Below are positions 1-7,507 of a stretch of DNA of 8,506 nt, piece by piece. Position 1 is the first letter of the stretch. Each line of letters opens with the position of its first letter. The DNA is from Flavobacteriales bacterium (GTDB lineage: Bacteria > Bacteroidota > Bacteroidia > NS11-12g > UBA955): the NCBI GenBank assembly GCA_947464515.1, contig CANHXF010000062.1, forward strand, positions 1 through 8,506, in the 5' to 3' direction. Made by a program: the position numbers and the translations under genes. A model generated the notes under the pieces. It had not been told where the DNA came from. It did not search any database and saw nothing but the letters and a program-made list of their open reading frames with translations.

Positions 1-702
1 ATCAATTTTGGTTGTCCGGTGCAGAAAGTGGTTTGTAAAGGCGCGGGTGCTGGAGTTTTGCGAGATATTGATTTGATGGTTAGACTGACATCGGCTGTGG
101 TGAAGGGTACGTCGTTGCCAGTGACGGTGAAAACGCGATTGGGCTGGGACGATAGTACGAAGAACATTGAGGAGGTTGCGGAGCGATTGCAGGACGTGGG
201 GGTGAAGGCCTTAACGATTCATGGCAGAACGAGGGTTCAATTATATAAGGGCGAGGCGGATTGGTCGTTGATTGCGAAGGTGAAAAATAACCCAAGAATT
301 AAAATACCGATTTTTGGCAATGGCGATATTGATTCACCGCAGAAGGCATTGGAATATAAGAATAGGTACGGGGTAGATGGCATTATGATTGGTCGTGCCA
401 GCATCGGATATCCTTGGATTTTTAGGGAGGTGAAACATTTTATGGCTACGGGCGAGGTGTTGGATGGGCCTACTTTGGAGGAGCGATTGGATTCTTGTTT
501 GACACATTTTGAGAAAAGTGTGGAGTGGAAGGGCGAGAAGGTTGGGATTTTTGAAATGCGCAGGCATTATGCCAATTATTTTAAGGGTTTGCCGAATTTC
601 AAGGAGTATCGTATGAAGTTGGTAGGCAGTGAATCACCGGATGAAATCCGGGAAATTATGGTCAATATTGCATCAGAATATTCAGGCTTGGAACTGAATT
701 GA
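1..702 (+). CDS. dusB: tRNA dihydrouridine synthase, DusB-like (5' end outside window)
   Basis: FMN-dependent enzyme that uses NADPH to reduce uridines in the tRNA D-loop to dihydrouridine; cytoplasmic. The reading frame is open from base 1, so the gene starts upstream. The visible 233 residues begin in the family signature I-N-F-G-C-P, whose Cys (bases 13-15) matches the catalytic Cys of characterised Dus enzymes. After it come the KGAGAG loop, VKTRLGW (about residues 43-49), HGRTR (74-78), GNGD (106-109) and an IGRAS phosphate-binding segment with PWIF just after it: the flavin-barrel motifs in the usual order. The last 80 or so residues form the helical tRNA-binding domain. E. coli DusB is about 320 residues, so roughly 90-100 N-terminal residues are missing. 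Family membership is clear; the DusB label rather than another Dus subtype is inferred from resemblance to E. coli DusB and from what is usual in Bacteroidota. Confidence 0.93.
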   Translation: MNFGCPVQKVVCKGAGAGVLRDIDLMVRLTSAVVKGTSLPVTVKTRLGWDDSTKNIEEVAERLQDVGVKALTIHGRTRVQLYKGEADWSLIAKVKNNPRIKIPIFGNGDIDSPQKALEYKNRYGVDGIMIGRASIGYPWIFREVKHFMATGEVLDGPTLEERLDSCLTHFEKSVEWKGEKVGIFEMRRHYANYFKGLPNFKEYRMKLVGSESPDEIREIMVNIASEYSGLELN

Positions 703-731
703 GGTGGATATGGATTTTTTTAATACATTTG
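699..731 (+). promoter_or_regulatory. Bacteroidota-type promoter for the secreted T9SS protein
   Basis: A perfect TAnnTTTG element (TACATTTG, 724-731) lies 17 bases before the ATG at 749. A TTG at 699-701, overlapping the dus stop codon, is 22 bases upstream and fits as the -33 element. Transcription would start near 737, giving a leader of only about a dozen bases. The spacing is at the long end of the usual range, so the -7 element is the stronger evidence. Confidence 0.6.
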
Positions 732-748
732 CTTAAAACTACAATTAC

Positions 749-2827
749 ATGAAAAAAATATTACTTTCTTTGGTGATGCTTGGTTCGGCTTCATTGTCAC
801 AAGCTCAGTACTTCAGTATTCCTTTCTTGAATGCTGGAAAAAATCCAGGCGGCGTGAATGCCGATGGTGAAAATCCTTATCCTTCCACTGCAAACGTGGG
901 TTGGAGTAATGTTTGGAATGGTGATGCAACATCTACGCCTACTTATGCTACTGAACAAACATTGCCTTTCTCTTTCAAATTCAACGGAAGTGCCGTAACG
1001 AAGTACACTCCAAGTAACTTTGGAACGATTTCTTTTGATGCAGGTACTCCTACAGTGAAGCCTTCTGCATTTTCAAATTTGGCGTTGCCTAGTGCTAATA
1101 TCCCAGACAATTCAGTTTGTGTTTTGGGAATGCAACCAAAAAGTGTTGTGAGTGGAACTACTACCTACCAAAGTGCGGTTATGACCAAAACTTACGGTAA
1201 GGCGCCTTTCCGTCAACATTGGGTTTGGTTTAACTTCTTCGGCGAAGCAAACATCCAAAATGGTTGGACGTACTGGGCCATTGTAATGGAAGAAACCACC
1301 AACAATATTTACGTGGTTGACATGAAGACTTTGTGTGTAACTACTGCAGGTGCTTTGTGTACTAGCAATGTAAAAATGAGTGTAGGTATCCAAACCAATG
1401 GTACTACTTCATACAACTTGTCTGCTTCTCCTAACGTGGGTGCGCAACAAATTTCTGCAAATATTTTCACTGCAGAAGATAACAGTTACTATCAGTTCAT
1501 TCAGGGTAGCCAGCCTACCAACGATTTGAGCGGAAAATCTGGAAGCATGTCGCAATTCCTAGTGTTGAGTTCAGCTCCTTTCTCTGTGTCAGGAAGTTTC
1601 TTCAACATTGGTACTGCGAAAGTTACCGGTGCTGATTTGAACTATTCTGTAAATGGTGGTGCGGTTGTTACTGGCGCTGCTTCAGGTGCTAACATTGCAA
1701 CATTTGGAAGCCAAGATTTGGCTCATCCAACCAAGTGGACTCCATCTGCGGTGGGTGTTTATACAATCAAGTATTGGGCATCAAAGATCAATGGTTCTTC
1801 AGATGAGAACATGGTGAACGATACCATTACTATGGTAGTAAATGTGGTTGATAAGATCATTCCTCGTAAAATTTTACATGAGGTATTTACTTCATCTACT
1901 TGCGGACCTTGTACTGCTGGTAACGTGAAATTTGAAGGTATTGTTGCTACTAAATCAAGTCACAGCACTGTGAAGTATCAGATGAGCTGGCCTTCAACTG
2001 GCGATCCATATTACACAGCTGAAGGTGGTGTACGTCGTACCTATTATGGTGTAAACTCTATCCCAATGATGTTCGTTGATGGCGGATGGGGTGGAAACGC
2101 TTCAAGTTACACTGATGCATTGTACGATCAGTTTGCTGCCAAGCCTTCGTTCATGGAAATCAAAGGAAACGTTTCTTTGACATGGAAAAATAAAATCACA
2201 GCAAACATTGATATCACTCCAGTGGCTAATTTTAGCAGCACCAACATGAAGGTGTTCGCAACCATTGTTGAGGGAACAACGTATAAGAACAAGAAAACCA
2301 ACGGTGAGACTCAGTTTGAAAATGTTGTCAAGAAGATCATGCCTGATGGCAATGGTTTGGCTTTGGCTGCTATGACAAAAGACACCAAGGTGAGCAAGAC
2401 TTTGTCATTCACTTTCAACGGTGGATATCGTTTACCTGGTGATGCTACAACGCCAATCAATTTGGGTACTGAGAACAGCATCGAAACTTGGGATGATTTG
2501 TCGGTTGTGGTTTGGGTTCAAGATGCGGTAACCAAAGAGGTGTTGCAATCTGAGACATTCCCAATTGCATTGGTTGGTGTTGAAGCAGTTGAGCAAAACT
2601 TGATGTTGTATCCTAACCCAGCAAACAGTGTATTCAACGTAGATGCCCCAGAAATGGGTAACTCTATGGTGAGTGTGATGGATGTTCAAGGTAAAGTTGT
2701 ATTTGCAGGCGCTATGGAGTCTGGCAAATTGTCTTTGAATGTTGCTGATTGGTCTGAAGGTGTATATGTTGTGAAGGTTTCTGGAAACAGTAAAACTTTG
2801 AATAGCAAGATTGTAGTGCGTCACTAA
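749..2827 (+). CDS. Secreted protein with thioredoxin-like (Omp28-type) domain and T9SS C-terminal sorting domain
   Basis: A 692-residue protein predicted to cross the inner membrane by Sec and the outer membrane by T9SS. The start has a classic signal peptide: MKK, a hydrophobic stretch LLSLVMLGSASLS, then cleavage near A-Q-A at about residue 19-20. Residues 20-280 are rich in Ser, Thr, Asn and aromatics, look like beta structure, and match no family I recognise. Residues 280-368 resemble an Ig/CARDB-like beta domain (GTYTIKYW-like pattern ending in VNDT). At 375-470 is a thioredoxin-like segment: EVFTSSTCGPC (Cys385 and Cys388) and a later S-I-P-M-M-F-V-D-G with the expected cis-Pro at 439, as in Omp28-related proteins. 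Another beta-rich part follows. The last 75 residues are a type A sorting domain: LYPNPANSVFNV at 620, V-x-D-x-x-G-K, then GVYVVKV and a KIVV end. It has its own promoter and terminator. Substrate and biological role are unknown. Confidence 0.9.
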   Translation: MKKILLSLVMLGSASLSQAQYFSIPFLNAGKNPGGVNADGENPYPSTANVGWSNVWNGDATSTPTYATEQTLPFSFKFNGSAVTKYTPSNFGTISFDAGTPTVKPSAFSNLALPSANIPDNSVCVLGMQPKSVVSGTTTYQSAVMTKTYGKAPFRQHWVWFNFFGEANIQNGWTYWAIVMEETTNNIYVVDMKTLCVTTAGALCTSNVKMSVGIQTNGTTSYNLSASPNVGAQQISANIFTAEDNSYYQFIQGSQPTNDLSGKSGSMSQFLVLSSAPFSVSGSFFNIGTAKVTGADLNYSVNGGAVVTGAASGANIATFGSQDLAHPTKWTPSAVGVYTIKYWASKINGSSDENMVNDTITMVVNVVDKIIPRKILHEVFTSSTCGPCTAGNVKFEGIVATKSSHSTVKYQMSWPSTGDPYYTAEGGVRRTYYGVNSIPMMFVDGGWGGNASSYTDALYDQFAAKPSFMEIKGNVSLTWKNKITANIDITPVANFSSTNMKVFATIVEGTTYKNKKTNGETQFENVVKKIMPDGNGLALAAMTKDTKVSKTLSFTFNGGYRLPGDATTPINLGTENSIETWDDLSVVVWVQDAVTKEVLQSETFPIALVGVEAVEQNLMLYPNPANSVFNVDAPEMGNSMVSVMDVQGKVVFAGAMESGKLSLNVADWSEGVYVVKVSGNSKTLNSKIVVRH

Positions 2828-2860
2828 ATGTGATGAGTGCAATTGGTTTATAACGAATTG

Positions 2861-2890
2861 AAAAAAAGCCCCGGAAACGGGGCTTTTTTT
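2861..2890 (+). terminator. Rho-independent terminator of the T9SS protein gene
   Basis: Perfect inverted repeat 34 bases after the stop codon: arms 2861-2873 and 2878-2890, GC core GCCCCG/CGGGGC, GAAA tetraloop, and seven T after the core. The matching A run on the left arm makes it symmetric, but the flanking genes both point right, so it serves the upstream gene. Confidence 0.95.
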
Positions 2891-2951
2891 ATTAGAAACA
2901 AATCGGAGTGTTGAACAATTCTAAATAGTATTTTTAGGTTCCGTTAGCGCG

Positions 2952-2979
2952 TTGATTTTTTTGGGTATTCGTATCTTTG
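2952..2979 (+). promoter_or_regulatory. Bacteroidota-type promoter for trhO
   Basis: TATCTTTG at 2972-2979 matches TAnnTTTG exactly. TTG at 2952-2954 lies 17 bases upstream and fits the -33 element. Transcription would start near 2985, about 20 bases before the ATG at 3005. The preceding terminator at 2861-2890 makes a separate promoter here necessary. Confidence 0.75.
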
Positions 2980-3004
2980 CAATAATTTAAAACCTTTTCT
3001 GGCC

Positions 3005-4021
3005 ATGTTATTGCGAAACATTTTGAACCGGGAAGAGTTGAAAAGGCGAATGGATGCCGATGCGCGTCCTTACACCACCATCTCTTTCTATTGTTATCAT
3101 CCCATCTCCGATCCCGAGTCGTTTAGAAACGATTTGTTTTTGCGTTTTTCCCAACTCGAAGTGGTTGGCCGGATATATGTCGCCCAGGAAGGCATCAACG
3201 CCCAACTAGCGCTCCCTTCTGTCCATTTTGAGGCCTTTAAAGCGGTGGTCTATACTATTGACTTTTTGAAAGGGATTCGCTTGAACATCGCCATCGAAGA
3301 GAAACAGAAGTCGTTTATTAAGTTGGATATCAAAGTGCGCGCAAAAATTGTGGCGGATGGCATCGAAGATCCTACTTTTAGTTTGCAAAATAGTGGGAAA
3401 TACTTGGATGCAGCGGCATGGAATGAGATGATGGAGAAGCCGGATTCTGTGGTCATCGACATGCGGAATCATTATGAGAGTGAAGTGGGAAGGTTTGAAG
3501 GGGCTAGCTGTCCGGATACCGATACTTTTAGGGAGGAGCTGGCGCGCGTGTTGGATTTGTACAAGGAGGAGAAGGACAAGCCCATTTTGATGTATTGTAC
3601 GGGTGGAATTCGTTGTGAAAAGGCGAGTGCGTGGATGAAGCACAACGGGTACAACGAGGTGTATCATTTGGAGGGGGGCATTATCAACTATGTGAATCAG
3701 GTGAATGCGTCTTCTTTGGACAATAAATTCAAGGGTGTGAACTTCGTGTTTGACCAAAGATTGGCAGAGCGGATTACGGAGGATGTGATTGCGCAATGTC
3801 ATCAGTGTGGTGAGCCGGCAGATAAACATATCAATTGCGCCAATACGGGTTGTCATTTATTATTTATTCAGTGCGATGCTTGCGCTGCAAAATTTGAGCA
3901 TTGCTGTTCGGAGGAATGTAAGGCGGTGATTCATTTGGATGCTGAGACCCAAGTGCAGTTGCGGAAGGGTAAGCCTGCGGGCAGAATTTTTTCCAAGGGA
4001 AGGTTTCCTGGAAAAGTGTAA
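3005..4021 (+). CDS. trhO: tRNA uridine(34) hydroxylase TrhO (rhodanese-domain, YceA family)
   Basis: Oxygen-dependent enzyme that hydroxylates U34 of tRNA to 5-hydroxyuridine, the first step toward the wobble cmo5U/mo5U type modifications. The 338 residues (E. coli protein 350) align along their whole length. The N-terminal acylphosphatase-like domain includes TTISFY and GRIYVAQEGINAQ (about 55-67), followed by KVRAKIVADGI. The rhodanese domain includes IDMRNHYESEVGRFEGA and the active-site loop YCTGGIRCEKASAW with catalytic Cys198. The C-terminal region is rich in Cys and probably binds metal: C265-x2-C268, C278, C283, C290-x2-C293, C300, C301, C305. It ends in a basic tail. No Shine-Dalgarno precedes the ATG, as usual in this phylum, and the start is supported by the E. 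coli alignment. The gene looks intact and monocistronic from its own promoter; no clear hairpin terminator follows it. Confidence 0.96.
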   Translation: MLLRNILNREELKRRMDADARPYTTISFYCYHPISDPESFRNDLFLRFSQLEVVGRIYVAQEGINAQLALPSVHFEAFKAVVYTIDFLKGIRLNIAIEEKQKSFIKLDIKVRAKIVADGIEDPTFSLQNSGKYLDAAAWNEMMEKPDSVVIDMRNHYESEVGRFEGASCPDTDTFREELARVLDLYKEEKDKPILMYCTGGIRCEKASAWMKHNGYNEVYHLEGGIINYVNQVNASSLDNKFKGVNFVFDQRLAERITEDVIAQCHQCGEPADKHINCANTGCHLLFIQCDACAAKFEHCCSEECKAVIHLDAETQVQLRKGKPAGRIFSKGRFPGKV

Positions 4022-4104
4022 AATAATTTGAGCAGTTTGTCGTTAATGTGTAAGGAATTCTCGCATGAAAAGGTGGCAGGGATATTTTAAATGGCCTGTC
4101 CGCC

Positions 4105-4112
4105 TATATTCG
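4105..4112 (+). promoter_or_regulatory. Weak candidate -7 element for the gene at 4146
   Basis: TATATTCG differs from TAnnTTTG at one base and lies 33 bases before the ATG at 4146, a distance similar to the rplM promoter. I see no TTG at the right distance upstream. If real, transcription would begin near 4118, which would exclude the upstream ATG at 4065. Confidence 0.25.
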
Positions 4113-4145
4113 CGCTTTAAAATTTTAATTACACGATTGAATACA

Positions 4146-4889
4146 ATGAGAAATACTCGTAATGGGCAAGAGAAATCTTGGTTACGATGGGCGGTGATAC
4201 TGCTTTTTGTGATGACGATGTCCGATGCATATGGACAATGGGGCTTTGGTGGCGACGGTGGAAGTCCTGCGGCTGCGGGCGGTGATACAACGGCTCCGGC
4301 GGCAGATGCTGGTGGTGGCTGGGGTGCTGAAGGTGGTGGTGCGGCAGAGGAGCCGGCTATTAAAAAGGCGCCGTACATCCGGTTTGTTCCACCTTATGAT
4401 TCGATGAGGGAGATTATTTTTTATGAAAACATCATCGAAGATGAGGCCTGCGAAAATTGCGGTGCTGATTCTTTGTATTGGAGGGCCAAGAAATATTTGG
4501 TGCAGCGTTTTGGCAAAGAGGGCTATAAAAAGATGGTGATTGAGGACAAGATTGCCGAGCGCATTGTGTTGAAGATTACGATTCCTATGATTTGCACTTA
4601 TGGCAAATACAATAAGAAGCAGGAGGGAATGTTGGAATATCGGTTGAGCTTGCGATTCAAGGACAGTAGGTATAAGTATCAATTTGGAAATTTTGTGCAT
4701 GTTGAGGTGGAAGATGGATTGGGGGCAAAGATTTCTCGGACGTATCACGAGCATTACATGCGATTGAAAAAGGGCTTCCAATTTACCGATCGATATTTGA
4801 TGGCTGCAGACACTGAGGTGGCCGAAGTGGTGAAAGCATTTAAGAAAACCTTGCGGGAGCCATTCCAACCAGACGAGGACGATTGGTAG
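4146..4889 (+). CDS. Exported protein with Gly/Ala-rich linker and probable DUF4468-like domain
   Basis: Counted from the ATG at 4146 the protein has 247 residues. Residues 1-30 read as a signal peptide: basic start, hydrophobic stretch WAVILLFVMTM, cleavage near A-Y-G|Q. Residues 31-70 are a low-complexity Gly/Ala/Asp/Pro linker. The folded part starts near 77 (YIRFVPPYDSMREIIFYENI) and continues through an S-L-Y-W-R-A-K-K-Y-L helix, V-I-E-D-K, and a strand pair ending in LSLRFKDSRYKYQF. This order resembles the DUF4468 (TBP-like fold) proteins common in Bacteroidota, whose function is not known; I infer this from pattern, not a search. A CENC pair sits at 102-105 with another Cys at 150. 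The acidic end reads PDEDDW. An in-frame ATG at 4065 would add 27 basic residues before the signal peptide and is less likely. It lies between trhO and the ribosomal operon, with no functional link visible. Confidence 0.8.
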   Translation: MRNTRNGQEKSWLRWAVILLFVMTMSDAYGQWGFGGDGGSPAAAGGDTTAPAADAGGGWGAEGGGAAEEPAIKKAPYIRFVPPYDSMREIIFYENIIEDEACENCGADSLYWRAKKYLVQRFGKEGYKKMVIEDKIAERIVLKITIPMICTYGKYNKKQEGMLEYRLSLRFKDSRYKYQFGNFVHVEVEDGLGAKISRTYHEHYMRLKKGFQFTDRYLMAADTEVAEVVKAFKKTLREPFQPDEDDW

Positions 4890-5001
4890 ACGATTTGTTC
4901 CTTGTGCTGCATTTTTATTGCGGAAAAGGAGCCTAAATACTGAGGTTCACGACGATTTTGGTGTCTATTTTAGAAAAGCATGAAAAAAAGTTGTGGATAT
5001 C

Positions 5002-5032
5002 TTGCTCTTAGAGAGAAAATTTCCTATTTTTG
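5002..5032 (+). promoter_or_regulatory. Promoter of the rplM-rpsI-rpsB-tsf operon
   Basis: TATTTTTG at 5025-5032 matches TAnnTTTG exactly, and TTG at 5002-5004 lies 20 bases upstream, the most typical arrangement of the promoters in this window. Transcription would start near 5038, leaving an AC-rich leader of about 26 bases before the GTG at 5064. That is too short for a structured ribosomal-protein leader; I see no hairpin in it. Confidence 0.8.
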
Positions 5033-5063
5033 CAACCCCAAAAACTAAGTAAGAATTACAAAC

Positions 5064-5507
5064 GTGAATCCACTAAGTACATACAAAACCGTTTCGGTAA
5101 ACAAAATGACTGCTGACAAGCAGTGGTTTGTAGTTGACGCAAATGGACAGACATTAGGCCGTATGGCCTCTCAAATTGCTTCGGTTCTCCGTGGCAAAAA
5201 CAAGCCATCTTTTACGCCACACGTTGATTGCGGTGACAATGTAATTGTAATCAATGCTGCACATGTTGTGATGACAGCTGGTAAGTTCGAAACCAAAGAA
5301 TATTTGCGCCACACGGGTTTCCCAGGTGGACAAAGATCGACATTGGCGAAGAACGTGAAGCCAGAGCGTTTGATTGAGATGGCGGTAAAAGGCATGTTGC
5401 CCAAGAATCGTTTGGGCCGTCGCTTATTTACCAATTTGTTTGTGTACGTAGGAACTGAACATCCTCATGCTGCACAACAGCCCAAAGTAATGAATATCGA
5501 AAACTGA
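5064..5507 (+). CDS. rplM: 50S ribosomal protein L13 (uL13)
   Basis: Early-assembling 23S rRNA-binding protein of the large subunit. The 147 residues show WFVVDANGQTLGRMAS (about 21-36), LRGKNKPSFTPHVDCGDNVIVINA (42-65), the HTGFPGG turn, and the L13 signature around VKGMLPKNRLGRRL (108-121). It starts at a GTG. This start is preferred over the ATG at 5106 because residues 1-14, with YKTVSVNK, correspond to the N-terminal extension usual in Bacteroidota L13, and because the promoter fits it. First gene of a four-gene operon; rpsI follows after 5 bases. Confidence 0.97.
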   Translation: MNPLSTYKTVSVNKMTADKQWFVVDANGQTLGRMASQIASVLRGKNKPSFTPHVDCGDNVIVINAAHVVMTAGKFETKEYLRHTGFPGGQRSTLAKNVKPERLIEMAVKGMLPKNRLGRRLFTNLFVYVGTEHPHAAQQPKVMNIEN

Positions 5508-5512
5508 GCCAT

Positions 5513-5893
5513 ATGATAAACACCTCAGGCAGAAGAAAAGCCGCAGTCGCCCGCGTATACCTGAAAGAAGGTAACGGCACAATCGTAGTAAATAAGAAAG
5601 CATTGGAAGTATATTTCCCACTTCCATGGCATCAATCAGCCATTCAGGCACCAATGACATTGACCGATAATTCGGGCAAGTACGACATTCAAGTGAATGT
5701 TTGTGGTGGTGGTGTAAGCGGACAGGCGCAAGCGGTTCGTTTGGCCATTTCGAAGGCGTTGGTTGATATCGATGCTGAATTGAAGTCGCCTTTAAGACAG
5801 GCTGGATTCATGACGCGTGATTCCCGTGTGGTTGAACGTAAGAAACCAGGTCAGAAAAAGGCACGTCGTCGCTTCCAGTTCTCTAAACGTTAA
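5513..5893 (+). CDS. rpsI: 30S ribosomal protein S9 (uS9)
   Basis: Small-subunit head protein whose C-terminal tail reaches the P-site tRNA. The 126 residues begin with a short MINTSGRRKAAVARVYL, carry the family signature GGGVSGQAQAVRLAISKAL (65-83), then the RQAGFMTRDSRVVERKKPGQKKAR segment, and end in the required S-K-R. Length is close to the usual 128-130. It is cotranscribed with rplM, the widely conserved L13-S9 pair, and rpsB follows after 8 bases. No Shine-Dalgarno precedes the ATG. Confidence 0.97.
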   Translation: MINTSGRRKAAVARVYLKEGNGTIVVNKKALEVYFPLPWHQSAIQAPMTLTDNSGKYDIQVNVCGGGVSGQAQAVRLAISKALVDIDAELKSPLRQAGFMTRDSRVVERKKPGQKKARRRFQFSKR

Positions 5894-5901
5894 TTATACT
5901 C

Positions 5902-6651
5902 ATGGCATATACTCAGCAGGATTTGTTGGAAGCAGGTGTTCATTTTGGTCACCTTACCCGCAAATGGAATCCCAGGATGGCTCCATACATTTTTATGGAA
6001 CAGAATGGTATCCACATCATTGATCTTAAAAAAACCGAAAGTAAATTAGAAGAGGCGAAAGCCGCTGCTAAAAATATCGCTCGCTCGGGTCGCCGGGTTT
6101 TGTTTGTGGCTACTAAGAAACAAGCAAAAGAAATCGTAGCCGCAGAGGCGAAGCGTGCTAACATGCCTTTCACAACTCAGCGTTGGTTGGGTGGTATGTT
6201 GACAAACTTTCAAACTGTTCGTAAGAGCATTAAGCGTATGCAGAACATCGACAAGATGGCAACTGACGGTACGTTTGACCGCATCAACAAGAAAGAGCGT
6301 TTGATGTTTGATCGTGAAAAAGCAAAATTGCAGATGATTTTGGGTGGTATCGAAGATATGACCAAATTGCCTGGTGCTATTTTCATGGTTGATGTAAAGC
6401 GTGAGCACATTGCAGTTTCAGAAGCAACTCGTTTGGGTATCCCAACAATTGCATTGGTTGATACCAATTCTGATCCTACTGTAGTGGATTATGCAATCCC
6501 TGGAAACGACGATGCATCTAAGTCTATCTATTTGATCGTTCGCGAAATTGCGGATGCCATCATCGAAGGTAGCCAAGAGCGCAAGCGTGAAAAGTCTGAA
6601 GAAGAAGTAGCTCCAACTGCAGAAGTAGCAGCAGTAGTTGCAGAAGCATAA
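5902..6651 (+). CDS. rpsB: 30S ribosomal protein S2 (uS2)
   Basis: Late-assembling small-subunit protein on the platform side, near the 3' end of 16S rRNA. The 249 residues start with LLEAGVHFGHLTRKWNPRMAPYIF (8-31), followed by GIHIIDLKKT, FVATKKQAK (68-76), RWLGGMLTNF (94-103), and the second S2 signature LPGAIFMVDVKREHIAVSEATRLGIP (156-181) with VDTNSDP. A coiled-coil-like middle (about 105-150) is present. The end is a charged then Ala/Val/Glu-rich tail (230-249), a common variable extension. The third gene of the operon; tsf follows after 14 bases, the near-universal rpsB-tsf pair. Confidence 0.98.
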   Translation: MAYTQQDLLEAGVHFGHLTRKWNPRMAPYIFMEQNGIHIIDLKKTESKLEEAKAAAKNIARSGRRVLFVATKKQAKEIVAAEAKRANMPFTTQRWLGGMLTNFQTVRKSIKRMQNIDKMATDGTFDRINKKERLMFDREKAKLQMILGGIEDMTKLPGAIFMVDVKREHIAVSEATRLGIPTIALVDTNSDPTVVDYAIPGNDDASKSIYLIVREIADAIIEGSQERKREKSEEEVAPTAEVAAVVAEA

Positions 6652-6665
6652 TTTTTAAATCATTT

Positions 6666-7499
6666 ATGACAACAATAACTGCATCAGAAGTAAATAAACT
6701 GCGCCAAATGACCGGTGCGGGAATGATGGATTGTAAAAATGCTTTGGTTGAAACCCAAGGTGATTTTGAAGCAGCGGTGGACTATTTGCGTAAAAAGGGA
6801 GCTAAAATTGCTGCCAAACGCGCCGATAGAGAAGCAACTGAAGGTTGCGTAATTGCAATGGTTAACGAGTCTCGCAGTGCCGGTGTGATTGTATTGCTCG
6901 CCTGTGAAACTGATTTCGTAGCGAAGAACGAAGCTTTTGTTGAATTGGCAAAAAGCATCACATCTTTGGCTATGGATAACAAACCTGCCGATCTAGACGC
7001 TTTGAAAGCTTTGTCGTTGAATGGTGTGGCTGTAGCCGATCGTTTGATGGATGAGGTTGCCAAGATTGGTGAGAAGATCGACGTTACTAAATACGAGTTG
7101 GTAGAAGGTTCAAATGTTGTGTCATACATTCACGGTTCTAACCGTATGGGTGTTTTGGTAGAAATGAACAATGCCGCTACTGATGCGAATATGGTTGCTG
7201 GAAAAGATGTTGCAATGCAAATTGCTGCAATGAATCCTGTGGCTGTAAATCGCGACAGTGTTGATGCGAATACCATCGAGCGTGAATTGGAAATCGGTCG
7301 TGAACAAGCACGTGCTGAAGGCAAGCCTGAAGCTATGATTGATCGTATCGCTTCCGGTAAATTGGAGAAGTTCTTCAAAGAGTCTACGCTAATTGCGCAA
7401 GACTTCGTAAAAGACGGTTCAATGACAGTAGAGAAATATCTTTCAAGTGTTGAGCCTGGTCTCACAGTTACAAGATTCAAACGAGTTCAACTCGGTTAA
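6666..7499 (+). CDS. tsf: Translation elongation factor Ts
   Basis: Nucleotide exchange factor that releases GDP from EF-Tu. The 277 residues begin with a UBA-like domain: ITASEVNKLRQMTGAGMMDCKNAL and DFEAAVDYLRKKG (about 4-45). The core contains the EF-Tu-contacting TDFVAKNE (82-89), in the position of the E. coli TDF motif, followed by the two-repeat core with SYIHGSNRMGVLVE and the second signature-like stretch VAMQIAAMNP. The region GKLEKFFKESTLIAQDFVKD is the usual C-terminal helix pair. Length fits the short bacterial class. It is the last gene of the ribosomal operon, closed by a hairpin 8 bases after the stop. Confidence 0.98.
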   Translation: MTTITASEVNKLRQMTGAGMMDCKNALVETQGDFEAAVDYLRKKGAKIAAKRADREATEGCVIAMVNESRSAGVIVLLACETDFVAKNEAFVELAKSITSLAMDNKPADLDALKALSLNGVAVADRLMDEVAKIGEKIDVTKYELVEGSNVVSYIHGSNRMGVLVEMNNAATDANMVAGKDVAMQIAAMNPVAVNRDSVDANTIERELEIGREQARAEGKPEAMIDRIASGKLEKFFKESTLIAQDFVKDGSMTVEKYLSSVEPGLTVTRFKRVQLG

Positions 7500-7507
7500 G
7501 AATATTT

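Noticed and set aside
2891..2951. Possible tRNA or small gene between the terminator and the trhO promoter
   Set aside because: Too short and A/T-rich, with no tRNA arm motifs and no open frame with a start.
3206..3856. 216-residue minus-strand open frame
   Set aside because: Lies wholly antisense to the unmistakable trhO and has no domain pattern.
4065..4145. Upstream in-frame ATG adding 27 residues to the exported protein at 4146
   Set aside because: It would place a long basic stretch before a signal peptide that is complete from the 4146 ATG, and the weak -7 candidate lies downstream of it.
4182..4868. 228-residue minus-strand open frame
   Set aside because: Antisense to the exported-protein gene; composition is rich in His, Arg and Ser with no recognisable motif, as expected of a shadow frame.
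4146..4889. Gliding motility protein GldN as identity of the exported protein
   Set aside because: Exported start and size are compatible, but I see none of the sequence patterns I associate with GldN, and no gldK/L/M neighbours are present; the core looks more like DUF4468.
4890..5001. Possible RNA gene, riboswitch or terminator in the gap before the rplM promoter
   Set aside because: No cloverleaf, no stable GC hairpin with a T run and no known leader pattern could be found by eye; nothing else supported here.
5817..6023. 68-residue plus-strand frame spanning the rpsI/rpsB junction
   Set aside because: Overlaps both ribosomal genes in another frame and shows no family features.
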